Shown here: positions 1 through 8,817 of the stretch, in pieces
Layout: each line of letters begins with the position of its first letter
Numbering within the stretch: the first letter of the stretch is position 1
Assembly (NCBI RefSeq): GCF_025562755.1
Contig: NZ_CP103300.1
Location: 2,015,001-2,079,000, forward strand
DNA length: 64,000 nt
DNA from: Endozoicomonas euniceicola
GTDB taxonomy: Bacteria; Pseudomonadota; Gammaproteobacteria; Pseudomonadales; Endozoicomonadaceae
Direction of reading: 5' to 3'
Notes under the pieces: generated by a model
What the model saw: only the letters and a program-made list of their open reading frames with translations
Told to the model about the DNA's origin: nothing
The model's database searches: none
Program-made: the position numbers and the translations under genes

Positions 1-50
1 AAGCGTTTGTGGTTCCGGCAAGAACGGTTTCTGTTTTTGTAAAGCCCTAA
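1..50 (+). CDS. C-terminal end of a probable pullulanase-type glycosyl hydrolase (partial)
   Basis: Only the last 15 codons lie in the window. The reading frame that starts at base 3 gives AFVVPARTVSVFVKP and stops at 48-50. A final beta strand of the form F-x-VPARTxxVFV is typical of the C-terminal domain of secreted type I pullulanases and related alpha-amylase-family enzymes, which debranch alpha-1,6 glucans. The other two forward frames also run to stops nearby but give arginine- or cysteine-rich peptides that match nothing I know. A strong terminator follows 29 bases after the stop, which fits a gene ending here. The assignment rests on a very short motif. Confidence 0.5.
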   Translation, partial: AFVVPARTVSVFVKP

Positions 51-78
51 GTAAAGCAATACCAGACTGCCAATGCTG

Positions 79-113
79 AAAAAAACGGGGAGTTACGCAA
101 CTCCCCGTTTTTT
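79..113. terminator. Bidirectional intrinsic terminator
   Basis: A perfect 9-bp stem (86-94 with 99-107, CGGGGAGTT / AACTCCCCG) has a 4-base loop, is preceded by a run of seven A and followed by six T. It can end transcription of the plus-strand gene to its left and of the minus-strand ecotin gene to its right. Confidence 0.85.
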
Positions 114-126
114 GGTCACCAGACAA

Positions 127-624
127 TTACCCTGCAGGCGCTTCAATACTGGCCTCTTCAGGGTTTACCCGCCAGATTTTGTAATCCAGAGTCATACCGT
201 TTTCTACAAAAACAACCAGAGGCATACGGTCGTTGTAGCGCATGTCCTGCAGTTGATCATCGCCGGCAATGACTTTCATTTCCTGAACTCCTGCCGGGCA
301 GGCCATCATCGTCATCACAGGATCGATGTTAAACTCGCTGATTTTGTAGTAGGAGTAGCCCCAGCCCTCAACGTTGCCTTTTTCCACTGCAACATTTGCT
401 GATTGTATATTGCAATCCCCCTGAACCACCCGGCCCGGAAGCAGATCCAGGCGAGCTTCACCCTCCAGTTTAGGTAAGCGGATAACATGGCGAGTGTAGC
501 CTTCGAATTTTGCCGGAAACATATCGATGGACATGTTCTGGGCTTCAGAGGTTTCGGTAGCAAAGGTGACAGTGCTGGTAGCGGCAAGCAGGGCGATGTA
601 GCTGGCTTCGATAAATTTTTTCAT
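127..624 (-). CDS. eco: Ecotin, periplasmic serine protease inhibitor
   Basis: Ecotin is a dimeric periplasmic inhibitor of trypsin-fold serine proteases such as trypsin, chymotrypsin, elastase and coagulation or neutrophil proteases. The protein matches the family along its length: a signal peptide (MKKFIEASYIALLAATSTVTFA), the VVQGDCN strand, the GWGYSYY motif, the reactive loop with the P1 Met in TMMACP, and the LRYN-like MRYNDRMPLVV strand. The two cysteines of the ecotin disulfide are present. The frame extends upstream to 702, but the signal peptide starts at the internal ATG at 624, giving 165 residues against about 162 for Escherichia coli ecotin, so I chose that start. It stands alone with its own terminator. 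In a host-associated bacterium it would protect against host digestive or immune proteases (inference). Confidence 0.9.
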   Translation of the reverse strand: MKKFIEASYIALLAATSTVTFATETSEAQNMSIDMFPAKFEGYTRHVIRLPKLEGEARLDLLPGRVVQGDCNIQSANVAVEKGNVEGWGYSYYKISEFNIDPVMTMMACPAGVQEMKVIAGDDQLQDMRYNDRMPLVVFVENGMTLDYKIWRVNPEEASIEAPAG

Positions 625-804
625 TACTGGAACTAAACAGAAAAGCAGAGAGTTTTGAGTGCATGCAAGTATGCATGAAAGGTCAGCCAGAAACACCTTC
701 AACTACGCGTATTTACCTTCTTTTTGCGAAAAGCCCCTGCCCTCAGGGCAGGTGGCTTACGGCGAAAATGCTAAGAAACAAACAGTTGAGCTTCCGTTTT
801 TATG

Positions 805-2394
805 TCAAAATCCACGCGCCATAAATGACAGACCCAGCACAGTAAGCACAGAATGTAGCGCGTTACTGGCAGTGGCAGGGCTACCGTTTCGGGCAATCAC
901 TGTACTACAGGTTGCATTCACAAAATGGATATTACCGCGAATATTATTCAGGCCTTCACAGGCATCGACATTGTCGGAACTAGCACTTGGTGTCCAGGTA
1001 TTGCAGGCTGCGCAGCTAACCCCGGCACTCACTTCAGACACTGTCACAAGACTGTTTTCTTCATTCTGCCTGAAGAGTTCGTTCGAGGTAATCTCGTTTT
1101 TTGACATTGACAGATGAATATTCTTTTCAATTTTGACACCCCAGGATGTCGTCTCCAGCACGTTGTCAGTAAGTGTATATAACGGTGGGTTTCCTGAAGT
1201 ATTACCTTTCAGAAGAAAGCCTCCCTCCACTAAAACCCCGGCACTAGCTGCCTTGGCGGCGTTGCTTAAAATAAATGCATCACTGCCAGTTTCCAGTTCA
1301 ATGGCCTCCTTCATAATCCCTATAAACTGATTGTTCTGAACAACTGGCTGATATTTTTTGGGAAGATGGGTTACCAACGGCGTTTTAATAAATACACCTT
1401 CATCAGGATGGTACGAGGCTTCAGCACGTTTTGCATTTAATCCATTGACGATGTTGCTATCAAACAACAGTCCCGGACCACCACGCATACTGCTTTTTTC
1501 CTCACCAGTTTCCAGCGATACGGAGTCCGAAAGTGCCACGTTTTTATTAGATTCATAGCAGCCCAGAAAAGCAGCCGATCTGCGATCAAGGGTAAAATGG
1601 TTATCTTTAACAATAAGCTCTCCGTTATAACATTGGGCATAAATAATTGGATCCACTGAGTCCCTCGAATCATCCCATGCTGGTGCAAAGTCAATACCCC
1701 GGATCACAGAGGTATTCCGTAAAGGTTCATTCTTTACAAACTTTCTGCTTCCTACTTGTACCATGCTGATGCCAACAAATAGCTTCGGTGCCAGCAGCTT
1801 CACATATTTTCCCTTGGAGGCCAGCCCAATTAAATGCTGACCGCTTTTCAGGTTAATTGGAGTCAACAACTGAATACTGTCTCTGTCTGTCTCACCGTGC
1901 AGCAGTATCGTTGTATTTTCTGGCAATAGACTCAAAACAGCACCTGCGTCTGAACCTTCATCAGAATAGTCTTTGTGTTCGATTAAAACGCAATTTTGCC
2001 TGGTATAACCTTCAGCTTTGAGTTGATTGAGGGCGCTTGTTATCAATTTTTGTTTCCCGGAGTTTGCTGAAGCAATCCCGGCGCAACTCACGGTTGCTGG
2101 AGCTGTTGGCAGGTTTGCTGTAGACGTCACAGGAATGGTCGCATTACCAGAGCGCATGGTAGTGTGAGGGGGCGAACTGGTTACGTTTTCCGGAATGGTT
2201 TCGCCTGCCGTGTTTACTGCCCCTGCCAAAGATGTAGGATCTGTTGTTGCTGTAGAAGTTACAGGGGTAACCGTGGTAGACGATGATGCCCGTGTAGAAT
2301 TAGCAGGAGCAGCTGTAGAAAAATTTGAAGCAATAGTGCCAGATAATGCACAAAGAAGTGCCGTAACAGCTCTAAAGTGTTTTTTTACTAACAT
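805..2394 (-). CDS. Secreted protein of unknown function, possible beta-helix fold
   Basis: I do not recognise the family. From the ATG at 2394 (GAGG ten bases upstream) the protein has 529 residues and begins with a signal peptide (MLVKKHFRAVTALLCALSGTIA). A stretch of about 90 residues rich in Thr, Ser, Ala and Pro follows and looks like a flexible linker. The remainder contains many short strand-like segments with N-rich turns (for example KDNHFTLDRRSAAFLG, LLFDSNIVNG, PVVQNNQFIG, LKGNTSGNPP), as in right-handed parallel beta-helix proteins such as pectate lyases. The C-terminus holds a cluster of Cys (SCAACN, DACEG, NATCS). An alternative upstream start at 2475 would add 27 residues before the signal peptide and is less likely. 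A surface or exported glycan-binding protein is possible but unproven. Confidence 0.6.
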   Translation of the reverse strand: MLVKKHFRAVTALLCALSGTIASNFSTAAPANSTRASSSTTVTPVTSTATTDPTSLAGAVNTAGETIPENVTSSPPHTTMRSGNATIPVTSTANLPTAPATVSCAGIASANSGKQKLITSALNQLKAEGYTRQNCVLIEHKDYSDEGSDAGAVLSLLPENTTILLHGETDRDSIQLLTPINLKSGQHLIGLASKGKYVKLLAPKLFVGISMVQVGSRKFVKNEPLRNTSVIRGIDFAPAWDDSRDSVDPIIYAQCYNGELIVKDNHFTLDRRSAAFLGCYESNKNVALSDSVSLETGEEKSSMRGGPGLLFDSNIVNGLNAKRAEASYHPDEGVFIKTPLVTHLPKKYQPVVQNNQFIGIMKEAIELETGSDAFILSNAAKAASAGVLVEGGFLLKGNTSGNPPLYTLTDNVLETTSWGVKIEKNIHLSMSKNEITSNELFRQNEENSLVTVSEVSAGVSCAACNTWTPSASSDNVDACEGLNNIRGNIHFVNATCSTVIARNGSPATASNALHSVLTVLGLSFMARGF

Positions 2395-2726
2395 ACGCTG
2401 AAGACCTCGTTGGTCTGCTGACAGAGAAGGTTCTGTTGCAACATTTTCTATAGACTGAAAGGGTCTATCCATCAAGTGCAGTCAAGCAGCGTCAGACACC
2501 CCTCAGATTTGCAACTATAATCCTTAAGCCTGATTGAAAACCCCTGGACGGTTTCCTTCAAACAGCTAGTCCACAGAACATTCACGACACGATGCGGCTG
2601 GATATGACCACTCTTGACGAGCCTGCTGTGTAACCGGCGTCCAATAACCAATAAACGACAGACTTTTTCTAAGCCAATGAGAGTTCTAAGCCACTACCAG
2701 AGCCTCAGCCATTGAGAGAGAAAACA

Positions 2727-4649
2727 ATGTCACTGTTCACTCACTATCAGCAAAGATTTGAGTCCACACAGCAGGAAGAGATGAGCCTTCAGGAATACCT
2801 GGAGCTTTGTCGTGATAATCCTCACACTTATGCCAGTGCCGCTGAACGCATGCTGGAGGCCATTGGCGAGCCAGAAGTGATTGATACGTCCCGTGACCCA
2901 AGGCTTAGCCGGATTTTTTCCAATAAACTGATTCAACGCTACCCGACCTTCGACGAATTTTATGGCATGGAAGAACCTGTCGAGCAGCTGGTGTCCTACT
3001 TCCGTCATGCCGCCCAGGGACTGGAAGAAAAAAAGCAGATACTTTACCTGCTAGGCCCCGTTGGCGGGGGTAAGTCATCCCTGGCTGAAAAGCTGAAAGC
3101 ACTGATGGAGCGCATACCCTTTTACGCCCTGAAAGACTCACCCGTCTTTGAATCACCACTGGGTCTGTTCGATGCCAACGACGATGGACAGATGTTAATG
3201 GATGAATACGGCATTCCTGAGCGCCATCTTCGCTACACCATGTCGCCCTGGGCTGCTAAACGACTGCAGGAGTCTGGTGGCGATATCACTCGCTTCAGGG
3301 TGGTTAAACTCTACCCCAGTCGTCTTCATCAGGTCGCTATTGCCAAAACAGAACCCGGTGATGAGAACAATCAGGACATCTCCAGCCTGGTTGGCAAGGT
3401 CGATATTCGTCAGCTGGAAGAGTTTGCCCAGGATGACCCTGATGCCTACCGTTTTTCAGGCGCGCTCTGTCGTGCTAACCAGGGGCTAATGGAGTTTGTG
3501 GAAATGTTCAAAGCGCCTATCAAGGTGCTGCACCCGCTGCTGACCGCAACCCAGGAAGGCAACTACAACAGTACCGAAGGGCTGGGGGCACTGCCGTTTG
3601 AAGGCATTGTGCTGGCACACTCCAACGAGTCGGAGTGGCAGGCCTTCAAGAACAATAAAACCAATGAGGCTTTTATCGACCGGGTGAATATCATCAAAGT
3701 CCCCTACTGCACCAGGGTCAGTGAGGAAACCCATATTTACCAGAAGCTGCTGCGCCATAGCTCGTTACACGACGCTCCCTGCGCACCGGACACATTGCAG
3801 CTGCTGAGTCAGTTTTCAGTTCTGTCACGAATCAAGGAGCCTGAAAACTCCTCTGTTTACTCGAAGATGAAGGTGTACGACGGGGAGAACCTGAAAGATA
3901 CCGACCCTAACGCCAAATCCCTGCAGGAATACAAAGACGCTGCCGGGGTTGATGAAGGCATGGAAGGGCTGTCGACCCGGTTTGCCTTTAAAATACTGTC
4001 CCGTGTTTTTAATTTCGACCCTACCGAAACCGCTGCCAACCCGGTTCACCTGCTGTATGTGCTGGAACAACAGATTGAACAGCAACAGTTTCCACAAGAG
4101 CTGGAAGACCGATACCGGGGCTTTATCAAAGGCTATCTGACGCCTAAATATATTGAGTACCTGGGCAAGGAAATTCAGACAGCCTACCTGGAGTCTTACT
4201 CTGAATACGGTCAGAACATATTCGACCGTTATATTACCTATGCGGATTTATGGATTCAGGATCAGGAATACCGGGACCCGGATACCGGACAAATCCTTGA
4301 CCGCAGCGCGCTTAATGACGAGCTGGAGAAAATTGAAAAACCCGCTGGCATCGCCAACCCCAAAGACTTCCGTAATGAAGTGGTTAACTTTGTTCTCCGG
4401 GCCAGAGCCAGTCTGCAAGGCAACAATCCCAGCTGGCTCAGCTATGAAAAAATGCGCCTGGTGATTGAGAAAAAAATGTTCTCCAACACAGAAGACCTGC
4501 TGCCGGTTATTTCATTCAACGCCAAGGCCTCACAGGAAGAACAGCGCAAACATGCCGAATTTGTCGAGCGCATGGTTCAGCATGGCTACACCGAAAAGCA
4601 GGTACGACTGTTATCCGAATGGTACATCCGGGTAAGAAAATCCCAGTGA
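2727..4649 (+). CDS. prkA: PrkA/YeaG family serine protein kinase
   Basis: PrkA proteins are cytoplasmic AAA+ proteins with a C-terminal kinase-like domain; in enterobacteria YeaG is induced by starvation and sustained stress. The 640-residue length equals that of E. coli YeaG. The N-terminal AAA part shows the Walker A motif LLGPVGGGKSS about residue 110 and the family-typical GLDANDDGQ-like segment LFDANDDGQMLMDEYGIP. The C-terminal half carries the PrkA stretch LPVISFNAKASQEEQ. I chose the ATG at 2727 after GAGAGAG rather than the TTG at 2712. It is first in a three-gene operon with yeaH (16-base gap) and spoVR (next base), the usual gammaproteobacterial order. Confidence 0.95.
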   Translation: MSLFTHYQQRFESTQQEEMSLQEYLELCRDNPHTYASAAERMLEAIGEPEVIDTSRDPRLSRIFSNKLIQRYPTFDEFYGMEEPVEQLVSYFRHAAQGLEEKKQILYLLGPVGGGKSSLAEKLKALMERIPFYALKDSPVFESPLGLFDANDDGQMLMDEYGIPERHLRYTMSPWAAKRLQESGGDITRFRVVKLYPSRLHQVAIAKTEPGDENNQDISSLVGKVDIRQLEEFAQDDPDAYRFSGALCRANQGLMEFVEMFKAPIKVLHPLLTATQEGNYNSTEGLGALPFEGIVLAHSNESEWQAFKNNKTNEAFIDRVNIIKVPYCTRVSEETHIYQKLLRHSSLHDAPCAPDTLQLLSQFSVLSRIKEPENSSVYSKMKVYDGENLKDTDPNAKSLQEYKDAAGVDEGMEGLSTRFAFKILSRVFNFDPTETAANPVHLLYVLEQQIEQQQFPQELEDRYRGFIKGYLTPKYIEYLGKEIQTAYLESYSEYGQNIFDRYITYADLWIQDQEYRDPDTGQILDRSALNDELEKIEKPAGIANPKDFRNEVVNFVLRARASLQGNNPSWLSYEKMRLVIEKKMFSNTEDLLPVISFNAKASQEEQRKHAEFVERMVQHGYTEKQVRLLSEWYIRVRKSQ

Positions 4650-4665
4650 CCGGGAGCGGCTATCA

Positions 4666-5949
4666 ATGAGAGTCATCATTGACCGGCGTGACAGCGCCGG
4701 AAGCAGTACAGGAAAGAAAAGCACGGTTAACCGGCAACGCTTTCTGAGGCGCTATAAGCAAATCATTAAGAAAGCCGTTCAGGACAGCGTTAACCAGCGT
4801 TCCATCACCGATACAGACCGTGGCGACAACATTCATATCCCCAAAAAAGACCTTTCCGAACCCATCTTTCATCATGGCCAGGGTGGCAAAAATCAGCGAG
4901 TACATCCAGGCAATAAGGCGTTCCATAAAGGTGACCGGTTTTCCCGACCTCCTGCCGGACAAGGTAGAGGCAGTGGGCAGGGAGCCGCCAGCGACCATGG
5001 CTCAGGTGTCGATGATTTTGTGTTTCAAATCAGTCGCGAAGAGTTTCTGGACTATGTATTTGAAGACCTTGCACTGCCTAACATGCTACGCAAAAGCCTG
5101 AAAAGCACCACTGAGTACACTTTACGACGGGGAGGATTTACATCGGCTGGTTCGCCAGAGCGGATTAATGTCGTACGATCATTGCGGGCAGCGTATGCCC
5201 GTCGTATAGCGCTGTCTGCAAAAAAAAGAAAAAAGCTGAAAGCACTGCAGGCAGAGCTGGACTCTTTACAAAACAGCAATGACCCGGAAGACCTGAAAAA
5301 AGCAGCAGCGCTCAAACTGCGAATCAGGGAGCTTCAGCAATCTATAAAACGACTGCCGTTTATTGATGAGTTTGACCTGAAATACAACAACCTGGTCAAA
5401 ATTCCTTTACCTTCCAGCAAAGCGGTTATGTTCTGCATCATGGATGTGTCCGGCTCGATGGGACAGGATATCAAGGACATAGCCAAGCGTTTTTTCCTGC
5501 TGCTTTATCTGTTTCTCCAGCGCAGTTATGAGGCCGTAGAAGTGGTCTTTATTCGCCACCACTCTGAAGCCAGGGAGTGCGATGAAGAGGAGTTTTTCTA
5601 TGCCCGTGAAACCGGTGGTACGCTGGTCTCCAAAGCCATGGACCTGGCCAGCCATATTATTGATAAACGCTACCCGGTTGCAGACTGGAACATTTATATT
5701 GCCCAGGCATCTGACGGTGATAACTGGGAAACTGATACTGAAATCTGCCAGAAGATTATTTCAGAAAAACTCCTGCCAAGGGTTCAGTATTTTGCTTACG
5801 TTGAAATTGCCGAGCGCCCCCAGAACCTCTGGCACACCTACCAGCAGATACAGGATGAATTTGCCGACTATTTTGCCCAGCAGCGGATTCGCAACTATGC
5901 GGATATTTATCCGGTTTTTCGTCGTTTATTTGCCCGGAGAAGTGACTGA
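4666..5949 (+). CDS. yeaH: YeaH/YhbH family protein (DUF444) with von Willebrand A-like domain
   Basis: Members of this family are co-expressed with PrkA and take part in general stress responses; the biochemical role is unknown. The 427 residues match the E. coli YeaH length. The N-terminus is basic (MRVIIDRRDSAGSS, FLRRYKQIIKKAV), followed by a glycine-rich linker, a Lys-rich coiled coil around residue 180-225 and a vWA-like domain with the metal-ion-dependent adhesion motif DVSGSMGQ near residue 262. The Thr of the second metal loop is present in ETGGTLVSKA and the third loop is ASDGDN. The start at 4666 lies 16 bases after prkA and the stop abuts the spoVR start. Confidence 0.95.
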   Translation: MRVIIDRRDSAGSSTGKKSTVNRQRFLRRYKQIIKKAVQDSVNQRSITDTDRGDNIHIPKKDLSEPIFHHGQGGKNQRVHPGNKAFHKGDRFSRPPAGQGRGSGQGAASDHGSGVDDFVFQISREEFLDYVFEDLALPNMLRKSLKSTTEYTLRRGGFTSAGSPERINVVRSLRAAYARRIALSAKKRKKLKALQAELDSLQNSNDPEDLKKAAALKLRIRELQQSIKRLPFIDEFDLKYNNLVKIPLPSSKAVMFCIMDVSGSMGQDIKDIAKRFFLLLYLFLQRSYEAVEVVFIRHHSEARECDEEEFFYARETGGTLVSKAMDLASHIIDKRYPVADWNIYIAQASDGDNWETDTEICQKIISEKLLPRVQYFAYVEIAERPQNLWHTYQQIQDEFADYFAQQRIRNYADIYPVFRRLFARRSD

Positions 5950-7446
5950 ATGTCAGATCAGAAACCTCTATCAACCGGTTCTGAATGGACCTTTGAGCAG
6001 TTGAGCACCTACGACGAAACCATAGGCAGGTTGGCAAAACAATTCCGGCTGGATACCTACCCGACCCAGATTGAAATCATCAGTTCCGAGCAGATGATTG
6101 ACGCTTATGCGTCAGTAGGAATGCCTCTTATGTACAACCACTGGAGTTTTGGCAAGCATTTTCTGGACAACCTGAAAAACTACCAGCGCGGCCACATGGG
6201 ACTGGCTTACGAAATAGTGATTAACTCCAACCCCTGCATTGCTTACCTGATGGAAGAAAACACCATGGCGATGCAGGCACTGGTGATCGCCCATGCCTGC
6301 TACGGTCATAATTCATTCTTCAAGGGCAACTATCTGTTTCAGCAGTGGACCGATGCCGACGCGATTATCGACTACCTGTTGTTTGCCCGAAACTACATTA
6401 CCCGGTGCGAAGAGAAGTACGGTGTCGACAAAGTTGAGGAGCTGTTAGACGCCTGTCATGCCCTGATGAACCAGGGAGTTAATCGCTACAAACACCCCAA
6501 GCCTGTTTCTGCCGCTGAAGAAGAGGCGATGGCCAAAGAGCGCGAAGAGTATATTCAGCGAAACCTCAATGACTTGTGGCGAACGATCCCGGCTAAGGAA
6601 GAACCTGAAAGTAAGAAAAAAAAACGCTTTCCTGAAGCGCCGGAAGAAAACCTGCTGTACTTTATTGAAAAAAATGCGCCCCTGCTGGAAAACTGGCAAC
6701 GTGAAATCATTCGTATCGTGCGCAAAATCGCCCAGTACTTCTATCCCCAGCGACAAACGCAGGTGATGAATGAAGGCTGGGCAACGTTCTGGCACTACAC
6801 CCTGACCCAAGAGCTATACAAACAGGGATTTATCAATGAAGGGTATATGCTTGAGATACTGCACTCTCACACCAGTGTCGTGTTTCAGCCCGATTTTGAC
6901 GATCCCCGTTACACCGGCATAAACCCTTACACTCTGGGTTTTAATATTTACCGGGATCTCCGCCGGATCTGCGAAGCTCCAACCCCTGAAGACCGGGAGT
7001 GGTTTCCTGACCTGGCCGGTTCTGACTGGCTCGACACCCTGCACTTCGCCATGCACAACTTCAAGGATGAAAGTTTTATTCTGCAATATTTGTCACCCAA
7101 AGTGATGCGGGATATGCACCTGTTCTGCATCGAAGACGACGATGTCAACTCTTTCCTTGAAGTGTCCTGCATTCATGATGAACCGGACTACCGGACATTA
7201 AAGCAGTCCCTTGCCACCCAGTACAATCTGGGCAACACGGAACCAAACATTCAGATTTACAACGTGGATATTCGCGGTGACCGCTCACTGACGCTTATTC
7301 ACACTATGCATGAGGGTCGTCCGCTGGAGGAGGAAAGCACACAGGAAATCATAAAGCACCTGCACTATCTCTGGGGCTTTAATATCCGCCTTAAGTCCGT
7401 TGATGAGCGGGGGGAAGAGAGAGAGGTTTATGCTTTGTCGGGATAA
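5950..7446 (+). CDS. SpoVR family protein
   Basis: The 498-residue protein is a full-length member of the SpoVR/YcgB family (usual length about 500). Recognisable blocks are the N-terminal GMPLMYNHWSFGK, EIVINSNPCIAYLMEENT, VIAHACYGHNSFFKGN, the central NEGWATFWHYTL and the HTSVVFQP region. Despite the sporulation name from Bacillus, in proteobacteria it belongs to a stress and starvation operon with PrkA and YeaH, which is the arrangement here. The ATG follows the yeaH stop directly. The 3' end overlaps the convergent minus-strand gene by 19 bases. Confidence 0.93.
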   Translation: MSDQKPLSTGSEWTFEQLSTYDETIGRLAKQFRLDTYPTQIEIISSEQMIDAYASVGMPLMYNHWSFGKHFLDNLKNYQRGHMGLAYEIVINSNPCIAYLMEENTMAMQALVIAHACYGHNSFFKGNYLFQQWTDADAIIDYLLFARNYITRCEEKYGVDKVEELLDACHALMNQGVNRYKHPKPVSAAEEEAMAKEREEYIQRNLNDLWRTIPAKEEPESKKKKRFPEAPEENLLYFIEKNAPLLENWQREIIRIVRKIAQYFYPQRQTQVMNEGWATFWHYTLTQELYKQGFINEGYMLEILHSHTSVVFQPDFDDPRYTGINPYTLGFNIYRDLRRICEAPTPEDREWFPDLAGSDWLDTLHFAMHNFKDESFILQYLSPKVMRDMHLFCIEDDDVNSFLEVSCIHDEPDYRTLKQSLATQYNLGNTEPNIQIYNVDIRGDRSLTLIHTMHEGRPLEEESTQEIIKHLHYLWGFNIRLKSVDERGEEREVYALSG

Positions 7447-8357
7447 AAAAGAACCTTTTGGTCAGAAGGAATACTGAGCAGCACTGCAGCTATAAAGAAC
7501 TGAACCATTGAGCAAACGTTGCCCCCACCACCCCAGCCTGAGTTAAAGCCCCAGCTTCTGTTACTGCTGCCTGTTTTGCGTTTTTTGCCCGAGCCTTCAG
7601 GCGGGTCTTTTTTGCCCGGCGGTTCAGGTTCTTTTTGGGACTGATCACCATCATCTTTTCGCTTTGTTTTTTTCTGCTCTTTGAATTGTATGTGCGCTGC
7701 AATATTAGGCAGAGTTTGAAATCCATCAATCAGTTGACCACCTCTGTTGAAGCGTACCGCCTGAACAACGAATGGTATGTGGTCTGAGTCATCTGGTTCT
7801 GGTAGAGCTACATGCAGGTCAATATAAATCGAATGAATTTCTGATGCCGAAGCATCACCCTGCTGTAAAAAAATCAAACGTATAACTCGTCTGTTGTCCT
7901 GTCTGAAGACTTGATAATAGTGATACCTGAACGTATGACCTGAAACCCTGCCAAACAAAGGGTCTTCTGGATCAAACTGCAAATCGTTATGGACTGCCCC
8001 CCTGGGACTAACCTCTACAAAATTTGCAAACCTCGCAGTAAATACAAACATGGTAGCCCAGTCCATCTTTTCAAACAGTTTTGGAGCCGGTGCAGCATCT
8101 GGTATATAAGTTACAGGTAAAATATTTTCAATGTCACGAGGTACCGGAGCAAACATATGATCATCATTCTCATTAGAGATCATAAAAAGGGGTGTATCTG
8201 GCATGAATGTAACAATTAAAGTTTTACTCTTAGAATTACCCATTCCATAAAAATTAACCTGGTTAAGCCCTTTCATCTTGGCAATCGCAGGGTAGGCAAA
8301 AAGTAATAGCAAAATCAGCCCATAGCGCCTGAAAAAGTATCTGCAGAGTTTTGTCAT
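7428..8357 (-). CDS. Secreted or membrane-anchored protein of unknown function
   Basis: I do not recognise this 309-residue protein. It starts with MTKLCRYFFRRYGLILLLLFAYPAIA, a clear signal peptide. The first 230 residues look globular; they are followed by a charged Lys/Glu/Pro linker (about 232-262), a Gly/Ser/Trp segment (SWGFNSGWGGGG) and a short hydrophobic stretch (VCSMVQFFIAAVLLSI) about 17 residues from the end. The Gly-rich motif, hydrophobic segment and short tail recall, in layout only, a C-terminal sorting signal, but the tail lacks the Arg cluster such signals usually have. Its last 19 bases overlap the end of the spoVR-family gene. Confidence 0.6.
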   Translation of the reverse strand: MTKLCRYFFRRYGLILLLLFAYPAIAKMKGLNQVNFYGMGNSKSKTLIVTFMPDTPLFMISNENDDHMFAPVPRDIENILPVTYIPDAAPAPKLFEKMDWATMFVFTARFANFVEVSPRGAVHNDLQFDPEDPLFGRVSGHTFRYHYYQVFRQDNRRVIRLIFLQQGDASASEIHSIYIDLHVALPEPDDSDHIPFVVQAVRFNRGGQLIDGFQTLPNIAAHIQFKEQKKTKRKDDGDQSQKEPEPPGKKDPPEGSGKKRKTGSSNRSWGFNSGWGGGGNVCSMVQFFIAAVLLSIPSDQKVLFYPDKA

Positions 8358-8604
8358 ATAAACACGACCGTATGGCTTTTTTTATTTTCCACTAAAACAG
8401 CCTCCAGACTGATGATTAAAACAATCAGAAAGCTACGGCACCGAATGATTTAACTGCCTCTATGTCGATACCTTCTATAAATCGGGCAGTAGTAAAGACC
8501 AGAAAACATGGCTGATCAAGCAACTGGTAACAGTAAGGTTACCGGATAAGACGAGGCAGAGTGTTCAGAATGATTTTTACCGCCTCGACAGGCAGGGCGA
8601 AAAA

Positions 8605-8630
8605 AAACCGCCTCAGGTTAAAGGCGGTTT
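8605..8630. terminator. Intrinsic terminator-like hairpin
   Basis: A 9-bp stem, AAACCGCCT (8605-8613) with AGGCGGTTT (8622-8630), has an 8-base loop, is preceded by more A residues and followed by T. On the minus strand it would end transcription of the SulP gene after the heptamer repeats. The stretch 8358-8604 holds no gene that I can see. Confidence 0.7.
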
Positions 8631-8631
8631 T

Positions 8632-8789
8632 AATAGCCGGGCTTTTAGCTTTTAGCTTTTAGCTTTTAGCTTTTAGCTTTTAGCTTTTAGCTTTTAGCTT
8701 TTAGCTTTTAGCTTTTAGCTGCTGGCTGCTGGCTGCTGGCTGCTCATACTGTCTGACCAACAGCTAATAGCCAAAAGCCAAAAACCAAC
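8632..8789. repeat. Heptamer-repeat hairpin element, locus A
   Basis: From 8641 there are 11 consecutive copies of GCTTTTA (to 8717), then three and a half copies of GCTGCTG (8718-8744). After a 12-base linker comes the inverted arm 8757-8789 (CCAACAGCTAATAGCCAAAA and on). The two arms can fold on each other. The left edge AATAGCCGGGC resembles the AATATACCGGGC edge of the locus at 14331. The element ends 28 bases from the stop of the SulP gene. The same family occurs at 12119, 14331 and 60139. Confidence 0.85.
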
Positions 8790-8817
8790 ATCTGCCTCCA
8801 GCCTCGATTAAACGACA

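Noticed and set aside
2..79. Frame 2 at the left edge, Cys-rich ending resembling a SEC-C motif
   Set aside because: The Cys spacing does not fit the SEC-C pattern, and frame 3 matches the pullulanase ending better.
659..1117. Open frame of 152 codons on the plus strand
   Set aside because: It overlaps the secreted protein and the ecotin leader on the other strand, has no ribosome site and its composition is that of an antisense frame.
7580..7680. Possible sortase-like or rhombosortase sorting signal at the end of the 309-residue protein
   Set aside because: There is a Gly-rich motif and a hydrophobic segment, but the tail lacks the basic cluster and the motif is not conserved in known form.
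8641..8744. Possible CRISPR array in the short tandem repeats
   Set aside because: Repeats are 7 bp without spacers; this is a tandem heptamer run, not repeat-spacer structure.
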